NCBI GenBank assembly: GCA_002327725.1
Contig: DCXP01000072.1
Location: 1 to 12,423 of the forward strand
Origin: Proteobacteria bacterium UBA2133
GTDB lineage: Bacteria; Pseudomonadota; Gammaproteobacteria; Arenicellales; UBA868
Length of the DNA: 12,423 nucleotides
Direction: 5' to 3'
The translations under genes and the position numbers were made by a program. How positions within the stretch are numbered: the first letter of the stretch is position 1; each line of letters opens with the position of its first letter. Below are positions 1-6,359 of this stretch, in pieces. The notes under the pieces are model-generated. The model had not been told where the DNA came from. It was given only the letters and a program-made list of their open reading frames with translations, and ran no database searches.

Positions 1-1281
1 ACACCAGGTAGCAATGAAAAGCGCAATCGTCCCGGTCACGCGTTTCAGCGACGCAAGGCTGACCCGTTCATCGAAAGCATGGATGTCCCGGGAGACGGGG
101 CCGTATACCAGGCAGGGGCAATCGTCATACAGCACGAATACCCTGCCATCGAGATACCCCGCGGTAACAAAAGACTCAAGGCTGGCCCCGAAGCTCGCGG
201 CATGTGCCTGGCCCAGCACCTGTTCGGCCTCGCTACCCTCCTCCAGAACATAGCCGCGGGCAAAAAAACCGTTGTATTCAACCCGGGGTGGGTTATCGCG
301 CAGAAAGGCATGCTCCCTTGCATGCGCTGCGATATAGTCTTCAATCTCTTTGGCGGCGTCACGAGGATCGACACCCGGGTAAATCGCGGCCCTGACATCA
401 AAGGTGCACCACGACGGAACGGAAGAGGCCCAGTCGCCGCCGACGATCTTGCCGATGTTGAAATTGATCGGGTGTTCCAACGACTCAAAATAGCGGTACT
501 CCGAGCGCGCATCGTTCCACTTGCACTCCAGCGCCTTAAGCGCGGGGATCAATGACAGCGCCGCCTCGATCGCATTCGCGCCCTGGCCTGCTTCGCGTAC
601 ATGAACCGGCCGGCCTCGCACATGAACCCGGAACCAGATCACCCCGGTATTTGCCCGCACCAGCATGTTCTCCTCGGGCTCAGGGATAAGGGCGGCATCT
701 GCCCGATAGCCCCTGACCAGCGCCGACAACGCTCCGTTACCGGTGCACTCTTCTTCCGTCACAGACTGCAGATGGACGCGAGCCGCAGGCTGCCACCCCA
801 GGGTTTCCAGCGCATCGAGAGCCGCCAGGTTTGCGCAAAGACCCGCCTTCATATCGGCACCCCCCCGGCCATAAAGCCAGTCACCTTCGATCCAGGGCTC
901 AAAAGGCGGGCGCGTCCACATGTCCAGCGGACCTGTCGGCACCACATCCACGTGGCCGTTCAGAATCAGAGACCGGCCTTTGGTTTCCTCAGGCGTGTGC
1001 GTACCGACCACGTTGACCGCGTTGTCGTAGTTGACCTTGACGGGAGAAAACCCCGGATGGCTTTCAATTTCGGCAACATCGATGGACCACTGGTCCATCT
1101 CGTAACCCCGGGAATCAAGCGCCTCGAAAAAACACCCCTGGGCCTGATGCTCGTTGCCCCGGGTCGAATCCAGCGCCATCATCTGCTGAGTGAACGCCAA
1201 CTGTCGCGCAAACCCCTGATCAACAGCATCCAGTATCTGCTCGATCACCTCCGGCGCCAGATCCACCTCAGGCGGACTCAT
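1..1281 (-). CDS. M20 family zinc amidohydrolase/peptidase (ArgE/DapE type), C-terminus cut by window edge
   Basis: The minus frame from an ATG at 1281 stays open to base 1, giving 427 residues with no stop. This is close to full length for M20 enzymes, so only a short C-terminal tail can be missing. Metal-site motifs of the family appear in order: NGHVDVVPTG (H110, D112), GRGGADMKAG (D143), VTEEECTGNG (catalytic/metal Glu pair among E176-E178), PEPEEN (E201) and, near the end, GPVSRDIHAFDERV (H401). M20 enzymes use two zinc or cobalt ions to hydrolyse amide bonds of N-acyl amino acids, succinyl-diaminopimelate or dipeptides; no signal peptide is seen, so it is probably cytosolic. It starts four bases after the stop of the pentein gene (TGA TGTG ATG; an in-frame GTG at 1284 is an alternative start), so the two are almost certainly cotranscribed and translationally coupled. 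Substrate cannot be read from sequence; assignment to true argE or dapE is not supported. Confidence 0.9.
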   Translation of the reverse strand, partial: MSPPEVDLAPEVIEQILDAVDQGFARQLAFTQQMMALDSTRGNEHQAQGCFFEALDSRGYEMDQWSIDVAEIESHPGFSPVKVNYDNAVNVVGTHTPEETKGRSLILNGHVDVVPTGPLDMWTRPPFEPWIEGDWLYGRGGADMKAGLCANLAALDALETLGWQPAARVHLQSVTEEECTGNGALSALVRGYRADAALIPEPEENMLVRANTGVIWFRVHVRGRPVHVREAGQGANAIEAALSLIPALKALECKWNDARSEYRYFESLEHPINFNIGKIVGGDWASSVPSWCTFDVRAAIYPGVDPRDAAKEIEDYIAAHAREHAFLRDNPPRVEYNGFFARGYVLEEGSEAEQVLGQAHAASFGASLESFVTAGYLDGRVFVLYDDCPCLVYGPVSRDIHAFDERVSLASLKRVTGTIALFIATWC

Positions 1282-1285
1282 CACA

Positions 1286-2275
1286 TCAGGGGTCCCGAAG
1301 GATTGCGTGGGTCGAGCAGGACACGCAGCCGCCCCAGTAACTGACGGAGTCGTATGCTATCTCGATGGGTTCCACACCGCGTTTGGCGAGTTCATCACAG
1401 ACGCGGCCCATCCCGGCAGGAATGACGTAGCGCTTCTCATCCAGGCTGACGCCAACGGTGGCATAGGCCCTGGCCTCTTCCTCGGTCAGTTCAATGACAT
1501 CCCAATCGGCAAGCGGCGCAGGCAGGGGTTCGGTCAGCTCGTCCCGGTACAGTAACAGGACCCCCTCGGCAACCAGTACCATGGTGCCCAGAAGATGCAG
1601 GATGGTGCCATGCATGGGCATCGGGTGTACCTGATAACCAAAGGGCGCAATGTAATGCGTCAGCCAGTCGGTTCCGGCACGGTTGGTCGCGATGTCGGAC
1701 TCACCGACGAAAAGATGGTTTTGGTGACAGATGATATCTCCACCCTCAAGATACGGACCCGGCCCGCCGCTGGAGGGTGCAAAGGGCTGTACCGCGGGCA
1801 TGATCACATGATGGGCTTCCGGATCCGCTGCCAGCAGTGGCGCGACGATTTCCCGCAAAGGAAATACCTCCTTGCGCCGATAGGCCCTGCGGATATTCAC
1901 CTCCAGGTAATGCTTGCCTACGGTATAAACCGGATCTGCGGGATACAGCAGCGAAGCGCCAGGCTGCGCCTCTGCAAGGTATTGGCGCTCTTCATCGCTA
2001 TAGGGTCTCGGGCGATACACCTTGATCCCGTTGGCTTCATATAGCGCAGCCAGATTATCCAACTGCTCAGCGGTCTTTTCCCAACGCTCCGGCATCGCCT
2101 TAGCGATATCGAGCGGCTGATCCCCGCTCGCCTTGAGCGCCGCCTGCACCTCGTCGTTGTAGTGATGCAGCGTCGGATTAAATGGCGGCAGGGCAAGCCC
2201 TTGGGCGCTGCCGACGATCGCGCTTCGCAGTCTGCCAAAATCGGTGTAGGCACCAAACCCTTCAGTCTGGCTCAT
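1286..2275 (-). CDS. Pentein-fold amidinotransferase / arginine deiminase-like protein
   Basis: This 329-residue protein has the features of the guanidine-modifying (pentein) superfamily that includes arginine:glycine amidinotransferase, arginine deiminase, DDAH and citrullinase. An N-terminal LRSAIVG strand (16-22) is followed by YPADPVYTVG (111-120), EGGD (177-180, D180 being the candidate acidic catalytic residue), a His-containing strand HGTILHLLGTMVLVAEG (222-238) and a C-terminal GGCVSCSTHAI (315-325). C320 is the best candidate nucleophile by position; C317 is nearby. The catalytic His is H227 (HLLG) or H222. Family members attack the guanidinium carbon of arginine-like substrates through a Cys thiouronium intermediate and either hydrolyse it or transfer the amidino group; which applies here is undetermined. 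No export signal is seen. The start is supported by a strong GAGGAGG Shine-Dalgarno. First gene of a two-gene unit with the M20 hydrolase. Confidence 0.85.
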   Translation of the reverse strand: MSQTEGFGAYTDFGRLRSAIVGSAQGLALPPFNPTLHHYNDEVQAALKASGDQPLDIAKAMPERWEKTAEQLDNLAALYEANGIKVYRPRPYSDEERQYLAEAQPGASLLYPADPVYTVGKHYLEVNIRRAYRRKEVFPLREIVAPLLAADPEAHHVIMPAVQPFAPSSGGPGPYLEGGDIICHQNHLFVGESDIATNRAGTDWLTHYIAPFGYQVHPMPMHGTILHLLGTMVLVAEGVLLLYRDELTEPLPAPLADWDVIELTEEEARAYATVGVSLDEKRYVIPAGMGRVCDELAKRGVEPIEIAYDSVSYWGGCVSCSTHAILRDP

Positions 2276-2281
2276 TCGCTT

Positions 2282-2288
2282 CCTCCTC
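2282..2288 (-). promoter_or_regulatory. Strong ribosome binding site of the pentein gene
   Basis: On the minus strand this reads GAGGAGG, an extended anti-Shine-Dalgarno match, with six bases to the ATG at 2275. It fixes the start of the pentein gene. Confidence 0.75.
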
Positions 2289-2340
2289 GCGGTTGAAATT
2301 GCAGGACAATTGCTCGTTCGTCAACACTGCTTTGTGATAA

Positions 2341-2377
2341 CGGCGGTCGCCAGAGCGTTGGCGCTATTCTTCCGCCG
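2341..2377. repeat. Nested inverted repeat in divergent intergenic region
   Basis: Outer arms CGGCGG (2341-2346) and CCGCCG (2372-2377) enclose a perfect inner pair CGCCA (2348-2352) and TGGCG (2359-2363) with a six-base loop. In the leftward transcript it would sit about 65-100 bases before the pentein start, so it could be an operator or a folded 5' leader. It has no T-tract, so a terminator is unlikely. Confidence 0.4.
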
Positions 2378-2449
2378 TATTGCCGGCCTCACGTAAGCGT
2401 CTTTCGCAACAGGATGAGAGATATTACTGTGCGGGCGCGAACTTGTCAG

Positions 2450-2458
2450 GGTCAGACT
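2450..2458 (+). repeat. GGTCAGACT motif, copy 1
   Basis: The nonamer GGTCAGACT occurs here in an intergenic region, within a local TCAGGGTCAG direct repetition. A second, inverted copy lies in the intergenic region between lgt and the exported-protein gene. Nine bases shared by two sites is weak on its own. Confidence 0.3.
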
Positions 2459-2492
2459 TCGCTAAGTCATTTTCATAACATTCCCGCTCGCG

Positions 2493-2521
2493 GTGAAAGT
2501 TGCCCTTATGTGAGGTAAGAT
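2493..2521 (+). promoter_or_regulatory. Weak candidate sigma70 promoter for the flavin monooxygenase unit
   Basis: GTGAAA (2493-2498) and TAAGAT (2516-2521) each match four of six consensus positions of the -35 and -10 boxes with 17-base spacing, leaving a leader of about 30 bases before the ATG at 2553. Weak matches of this quality arise by chance. Confidence 0.2.
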
Positions 2522-2552
2522 TTTTCCCAAAGCGGAGTCTCCGAGCGGCCAT

Positions 2553-3593
2553 ATGGAATTTTCACACTTTATTAACAGTCATTTGCTCGATCCCATGATC
2601 GGCGCAAAACGCCTTTACCGGGAGATGCTGGAACAGGCCGTTCACGCCGAGACCTGCGGTTATCGGGGGGTATCGATACCCGAACACCACCTCGTCAATA
2701 TTCTGCTGATGCCCTCCCCCCTGCAGTTTGCGGTCAAGGTCGCGGCCCATACCAAAAACGTCGAAATCGCGACCTCCGTCTGTCAGTTGCCACTGCGTGA
2801 CATGCGGATTTTTGCCGGTGAAGTCATTCAGGCGCAGACGCTGTGCAGCGGACGACTGATCCTGGGAGTCGGCAAAGGGGCGTTCGGTTACGAGACCGAG
2901 CGGATGGGGGTTTCTTTTGATTCCATCAAGGCGAAATTTGAAGAAAGTCTTCAGGTACTCGAGGCTCTCCTGTCCCAACAGAACGTCGGCTGGGACGGTA
3001 AGTATTACCACTTCGAACCGCTCACGGTGATGCCCCGGCCCGAAGAAGCGATCCCCATCGCGCTTGCGATCATGGCACCTTTAGGGATCGAGGCGATGGC
3101 GGCAAAGGGCTATCACATCCAGACCACGCCGCTGGGGGCTCATCACACCGTGCTGATGGAACAGGTCAGGGCCTTTTACAAAGGCAAAGCCGCTGCGGGA
3201 TCGAACTGTCAGTCGCGGCTGTCACTTCAGCGCGGGCTCTATCTCACGAAAAACGATGCCGATACAAAGGACAAGATCGCGCACGCCTATCGCTACTACG
3301 AGCGCTTTGATAATGTCTTTGGCGGTCCCGGCATTGTCGAGCGGGGGATCATCAAACCTTTGCCCCGTACACAATCGATTGAGGAACTTGGACAGAATGT
3401 GCTCATTTGCGGCGTCCCGGAAATGATTGACCGTCTTTCCGAGTATGCCGAACTCGGCATCGACGAGGTGATTGCTTCTTCGAATTTTGGCCAGGACCAG
3501 TCGGAAACCCTGGAGATGATGAGCCGGTTTGGCGAAGAAGTGCTCCCGCATGTCCGCGCGCTCGGTCGCATGAACATCAGCCACGCTCATTAA
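2553..3593 (+). CDS. LLM-class (luciferase-like) flavin-dependent oxidoreductase
   Basis: The 346-residue product reads as a luciferase-like TIM-barrel monooxygenase of the bacterial LuxA/F420-F0 clan. Supporting features are an N-terminal barrel segment with GYRGVSIPEHH (36-46), typical of the family's flavin-pocket start, the central GRLILGVGKGAFGYE (100-114), followed by ERMGV, and the PRPEEAIPIALA strand. The C-terminal ICGVPEMIDRLSEYAELGIDEVI is the classic last helix-strand of LLM enzymes (gate for substrate/flavin). Such enzymes use reduced FMN (or F420) and usually O2 for hydroxylation, Baeyer-Villiger oxidation, desulfonation or C-N cleavage; the flavin and substrate here are unknown. 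No signal peptide is seen. ATG 2553 has only weak Shine-Dalgarno-like GAGCGG four bases upstream. It is directly followed by an alpha/beta hydrolase gene, two bases after its TAA, arguing for joint expression. Confidence 0.9.
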   Translation: MEFSHFINSHLLDPMIGAKRLYREMLEQAVHAETCGYRGVSIPEHHLVNILLMPSPLQFAVKVAAHTKNVEIATSVCQLPLRDMRIFAGEVIQAQTLCSGRLILGVGKGAFGYETERMGVSFDSIKAKFEESLQVLEALLSQQNVGWDGKYYHFEPLTVMPRPEEAIPIALAIMAPLGIEAMAAKGYHIQTTPLGAHHTVLMEQVRAFYKGKAAAGSNCQSRLSLQRGLYLTKNDADTKDKIAHAYRYYERFDNVFGGPGIVERGIIKPLPRTQSIEELGQNVLICGVPEMIDRLSEYAELGIDEVIASSNFGQDQSETLEMMSRFGEEVLPHVRALGRMNISHAH

Positions 3594-3595
3594 TT

Positions 3596-4369
3596 GTGCC
3601 GATCGACTGCGCCTATACGATCGAGGGAGACGGTTCCGCCCTTTTTCTGATTCACGGGATCGGAGCCCGGCGGGCGACCTTTGCCCAACTCGTTGAGGGA
3701 CTTAAGGATCGCTTCACCTGTATCCGCTATGACCTTCGCGGCCATGGTGAAAGTCCCATCCCCGAGGGACCTTTTGGACTTGAAGATCTGGTCGACGACC
3801 TCGAGGCACTTCGTTCGAAAATCGGAATCGAGCGCGCCCACTTTGCCGGCCACTCTCTGGGCGGCATGATCGGGCCGGCGTACGCGAGACGTTATCCGGG
3901 CAGAGTCAGGTCTTTGGGCCTGTGGTCCACCGCGGCCTTTCGAACACCCGAGGACAGCGCCAAAGTTAAAGCTGTTGTCGCCGCCATGTGCGAAAAGGGT
4001 ATCCCGCAGGTGCTCGACACCCTGACCGCGCGCTGGTTCACCGATGAATTTGCAGCGAGTCATCCGGACGTGATCGAAAAACGCAAGCAGCAGGTCATCA
4101 ACACGCCGGTCGATATTTTCCTTAATGTCTTCGACATCTATGCCGGTACCGAGATGGGTCCGTGGCTGCATGAGATTTCCGCACCCTGCCAGCTGGTGAC
4201 AGGAGAGCACGATGGCGGCTGTAACCCGCGACTCAATCGGGAAATGGCGAACGCGTTGGCCAACGCCGAGCTGGTCATCCTTGACCAGTTAAAGCACGCT
4301 ATCTTTATAGAAGCGACCGGCCGGGTGTTGCCCGTGGTGAGAAACTTTCTTATCGAGAACGACGGCTAG
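3596..4369 (+). CDS. Alpha/beta hydrolase, 3-oxoadipate enol-lactonase-like
   Basis: This 257-residue protein is a complete small alpha/beta-hydrolase. It shows the oxyanion-hole LIHG (18-21), RYDLRGHGES (44-53), nucleophile elbow GHSLGG with S87, a cap region around 115-185, the acid residue D206 in VTGEHDGG, and catalytic H234 in LKHAIFIE. The family hydrolyses esters, lactones, thioesters or C-C bonds; the spacing resembles PcaD/RutD-type lactonases and esterases, but no pcaD neighbours are present, so a beta-ketoadipate role is not supported. Start GTG 3596 is chosen because it lies two bases after the upstream stop and no ATG fits the N-terminal strand; no separate ribosome binding site is visible, so translation is probably coupled. 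A plausible role is hydrolysing an ester or lactone made by the monooxygenase (inference). It ends 40 bases from convergent lgt with no obvious terminator hairpin between them. Confidence 0.88.
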   Translation: MPIDCAYTIEGDGSALFLIHGIGARRATFAQLVEGLKDRFTCIRYDLRGHGESPIPEGPFGLEDLVDDLEALRSKIGIERAHFAGHSLGGMIGPAYARRYPGRVRSLGLWSTAAFRTPEDSAKVKAVVAAMCEKGIPQVLDTLTARWFTDEFAASHPDVIEKRKQQVINTPVDIFLNVFDIYAGTEMGPWLHEISAPCQLVTGEHDGGCNPRLNREMANALANAELVILDQLKHAIFIEATGRVLPVVRNFLIENDG

Positions 4370-4409
4370 ATTTCACAATACCAAAGGCCCGACAAGACAA
4401 CGGCACGCA

Positions 4410-5192
4410 TCAACTAGTGTCTGTTTTGGGATTTCGCAGCAGCAGCCACACGCCGGCCGCAAATACCGGAAGACTCAGTAATTGGCCCATGGTCACCCAG
4501 TCGAGCGCCACCGGGCCCAGGTGCACATCCGGCTCGCGGTAGAACTCAACGAAAAAACGGAAAAGCCCGTAGCCGAGCAAGAAGAGGCCACTGACCTGGC
4601 CCGGCCGCCGCGGCTTCGCTGCGAAGATCCAGACAATCACAAAGAGCGCCACACCCTCCAGAGCCGCCTCGTACAACTGCGAGGGATGCCTCGGCAGTGG
4701 TCCCGCTGCAGGGAAAACCATCGCCCAGGGGGCATCACTGACCCGCCCCCACAACTCCTGATTGATGAAGTTGCCGACGCGCCCGGCAAGGAGGCCCGGC
4801 GCACACAAGGGGGCGAGAAAATCGGCAACGTCAAAGAACGATCGCTCGGATCGGCGGGCAAAAAGCGTCACGGCCGCCACGACCCCGATCAGACCGCCAT
4901 GAAAGGACATGCCGCCGGTCCACACCCAGAGGATTTCCAGAGGCTGCGTCAGATAATACCCGGCGTTGTAGAAGACGACATAACCCAGCCTGCCGCCCAG
5001 AACCGCGCCGACAGCCACATAGAAGACCAGATCCCAGACCTCGCTATTGCGCCACTCTCCCGGAACCCGTCTGGCCTGGTATCTGCCAAGCAGGCCGCCC
5101 GCAGCAAACGCGACCAGGTACATCAGCCCGTACCAGTGGATGGCAAGCGGCCCGATGCTGATGGCGACGGGGTCGATGTCTGGGTAAATCAT
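4410..5192 (-). CDS. lgt: Phosphatidylglycerol--prolipoprotein diacylglyceryl transferase
   Basis: Lgt is an inner-membrane enzyme that moves a diacylglyceryl group from phosphatidylglycerol to the lipobox cysteine of preprolipoproteins, the first step of lipoprotein maturation. The 260-residue protein is mostly hydrophobic membrane segments. It carries the family signatures: HWYGLMYL (19-26), GGRLGYVVFY (66-75), GGMSFHGGLIG (93-103, H98), GRVGNFINQELWGR (137-150, R138 and N141), RHPSQLYEA (168-176) and FVEFYREPD (214-222, R219). Length is near the family norm (about 260-290). ATG 5192 begins the usual MIYPDIDPVAISIGPLAIHWYG opening. No strong Shine-Dalgarno precedes it. The usual partner thyA is not adjacent within the window, since the gene ends against the convergent hydrolase gene. 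Confidence 0.97.
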   Translation of the reverse strand: MIYPDIDPVAISIGPLAIHWYGLMYLVAFAAGGLLGRYQARRVPGEWRNSEVWDLVFYVAVGAVLGGRLGYVVFYNAGYYLTQPLEILWVWTGGMSFHGGLIGVVAAVTLFARRSERSFFDVADFLAPLCAPGLLAGRVGNFINQELWGRVSDAPWAMVFPAAGPLPRHPSQLYEAALEGVALFVIVWIFAAKPRRPGQVSGLFLLGYGLFRFFVEFYREPDVHLGPVALDWVTMGQLLSLPVFAAGVWLLLRNPKTDTS

Positions 5193-5285
5193 TTGCCGTA
5201 AATATTCGTAATCATAGATTCTGTCCGTTGGTATTCATTCCACCAAGAAATTCAAAACGCACCGTTTATTCTGTTGCCAGAACTG

Positions 5286-5294
5286 AGTCTGACC
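5286..5294 (-). repeat. GGTCAGACT motif, copy 2 (inverted)
   Basis: On the minus strand the context is ATTAAAGGTCAGACTCAG. From memory, similar ATTAAAGGTCAGACTC strings are scattered in intergenic DNA of many gammaproteobacteria, sometimes near REP-associated tyrosine transposases; I could not check this here and no such transposase is in the window. Confidence 0.3.
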
Positions 5295-5346
5295 TTTAAT
5301 CCCGTACAGCCCGAAGATCGCAAAAACTCAGGATAACAGGCTGTGG

Positions 5347-5466
5347 ATGATACCCGATACCTGGATGCAAACTGACGACGATCCCGTAATTCATCATTTA
5401 CAATGTTGGCAACAAGATCATCGTGTCATGATCGTCCCGGCCTGGCGGCCGAACCTGAAAATCTAA
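5347..5466 (+). CDS. Possible small ORF, 39 codons, unrecognised
   Basis: ATG 5347 opens 39 codons ending at TAA 5464-5466, with AGG six bases before the start. The product begins MIPDTWMQTDDDPVIHHLQC and has no signal peptide, membrane segment or recognised motif. It is in the same frame as the exported-protein gene and its stop lies nine bases before that gene's TTG start, so it could be a leader or coupled small protein. The frame is open back to 5293. Chance is a strong alternative. Confidence 0.25.
   Translation: MIPDTWMQTDDDPVIHHLQCWQQDHRVMIVPAWRPNLKI
5416..5433. repeat. Short inverted repeat GATCAT-N6-ATGATC
   Basis: Perfect six-base arms (5416-5421 and 5428-5433) flank CGTGTC, 43 bases before the exported-protein start. 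The size suits a dimeric regulator site, but it is short and lies within the possible small ORF. Confidence 0.25.
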
Positions 5467-5475
5467 GAGCCTCAC

Positions 5476-6348
5476 TTGATCTTATCTCCCTTGCAACGCT
5501 TCCTTGACGCGGCTTTGCCGACCCGCGACGATTCTGCAGCCTCTTTTTTATCAGGGTGCAGAAACTGCCTTGTCGGTGTGCTCGTCCTTGGCGGACTTGC
5601 CAGCGCGATCACACCTGTATACGCCGCAACCCGGCTGATCATCGACACCGTGGATCACGGCATCGCCGGCAAAGCGCAGATCGTTATCAGCGAGGGGCGG
5701 GTCCGACTGACGCACTCCGGGATACCCCGTCAGGAGGTGCTGTTTCTTGCGGATAGCCAGGAGGTTTTTTTCATTCGACATGCGCGCAAAGAACTGACGC
5801 GTGTTGATCCCAAGGTATTGCGCCAGTCAATCGACCAACTCTCAGGTCTCGCGCAAAGCTTGCTGGCACAACGCGAAACCCTGTCAGAAGAAAAGCGCCA
5901 GCAGCTGGACGAGATGCTCAAAAGCCTTGGCATTCCGGATCCGGATCAAATCGCCGCGGGGTCATTAAAACTGAAAAATCTGGGTGAGCGCGGTCAGGCC
6001 GCCAAAATTCGCTGCGATTGGTGGCAGATCCACCGCGAGCAACGGAAAATTGGCCGCAGCTGCCTTACGGGTAATAAGGAACTCAAGATCAACTTGGCGG
6101 ATTTTGCAACCCTGCTGGAACTCGCCGGATACGTTCAGGAATTGCAGCTCTCGGCAAGTGCACTATTGTCCTCAATGCGGTTTTCCCTGCCACCGCTGGG
6201 CCTGGCTGATCACCAGTCCCTGCCGATACGGCTGGAGCATGACTCTGGAGGATTTTCTGCGGCTCTGACAACTGTTGACCGGCTTGATGTCTCGCTACGC
6301 CTGATGGTGCCTCAAGGCTACCGCATCATCAGCATGCCGGGCAGCTGA
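5476..6348 (+). CDS. Exported protein of unknown function, DUF4412-like
   Basis: The 290-residue product has a long signal peptide: a variable n-region, a hydrophobic core CLVGVLVLGGLASAI (31-45) and a likely cleavage after VYA (A50). The mature part starts with beta-rich sequence typical of DUF4412-type periplasmic proteins: a strand pair GKAQIVISEGRVRLTHSG (65-82), then VLFLADSQEVFFIRHARKELTRVDP (88-112), then a charged helical stretch (about 113-155). C180 (KIRCDWWQ) and C196 (GRSCLTG) could form a disulfide. The similarity is by eye and the function is not known. No ATG lies between the in-frame stop at 5464 and the signal peptide; TTG 5476 is preferred because AAGAG lies just upstream (bases 5465-5469), with TTG 5491 and TTG 5515 as alternatives that shorten the n-region. 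It ends 11 bases from the convergent end of aacS. Confidence 0.75.
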   Translation: MILSPLQRFLDAALPTRDDSAASFLSGCRNCLVGVLVLGGLASAITPVYAATRLIIDTVDHGIAGKAQIVISEGRVRLTHSGIPRQEVLFLADSQEVFFIRHARKELTRVDPKVLRQSIDQLSGLAQSLLAQRETLSEEKRQQLDEMLKSLGIPDPDQIAAGSLKLKNLGERGQAAKIRCDWWQIHREQRKIGRSCLTGNKELKINLADFATLLELAGYVQELQLSASALLSSMRFSLPPLGLADHQSLPIRLEHDSGGFSAALTTVDRLDVSLRLMVPQGYRIISMPGS

Positions 6349-6359
6349 ACCCCGCGGCG

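Larger units (their letters stand above)
2276..2552. other. Divergent intergenic region between pentein and flavin monooxygenase genes
   Basis: These 277 bases must hold the promoters of both divergent units. Visible items are the pentein ribosome binding site, two AATTGC copies spaced 11 bases apart (2297-2302 and 2308-2313), a nested inverted repeat (2341-2377), a GGTCAGACT motif (2450-2458), a small CCGC/GCGG palindrome near 2484-2493 and a weak sigma70-like promoter for the rightward unit. No convincing tRNA, riboswitch or protein gene is seen. Confidence 0.6.
5193..5475. other. Intergenic region upstream of lgt and the exported-protein gene
   Basis: This 283-base stretch separates divergently transcribed lgt and the exported-protein gene. 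It contains one GGTCAGACT motif on the minus strand (5286-5294), a possible 39-codon ORF (5347-5466) and the inverted repeat GATCAT/ATGATC (5416-5433). I found no convincing sigma70 promoter by eye; TATGAT on the minus strand at 5211-5216 lacks a good -35 box. Confidence 0.5.

Noticed and set aside
601..1344. Open frame of 247 codons on the plus strand
   Set aside because: It lies antisense to the M20 hydrolase, whose frame carries all metal-site motifs; the plus-strand product has no family features and is rich in Arg/His/Pro, as expected of an antisense shadow in GC-rich DNA.
2414..2518. Possible 34-codon ORF in the divergent intergenic region (ATG 2414 to TAA 2516)
   Set aside because: The AGG lies directly against the ATG with no usable spacing, the composition is unremarkable and it overlaps the probable promoter of the flavin monooxygenase.
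3590..4210. Open frame of 206 codons on the minus strand
   Set aside because: Antisense to the alpha/beta hydrolase, which has a complete catalytic triad in the plus frame.
4370..4409. Terminator between the convergent hydrolase gene and lgt
   Set aside because: No GC-rich hairpin with a T-tract on either strand in the 40 bases.
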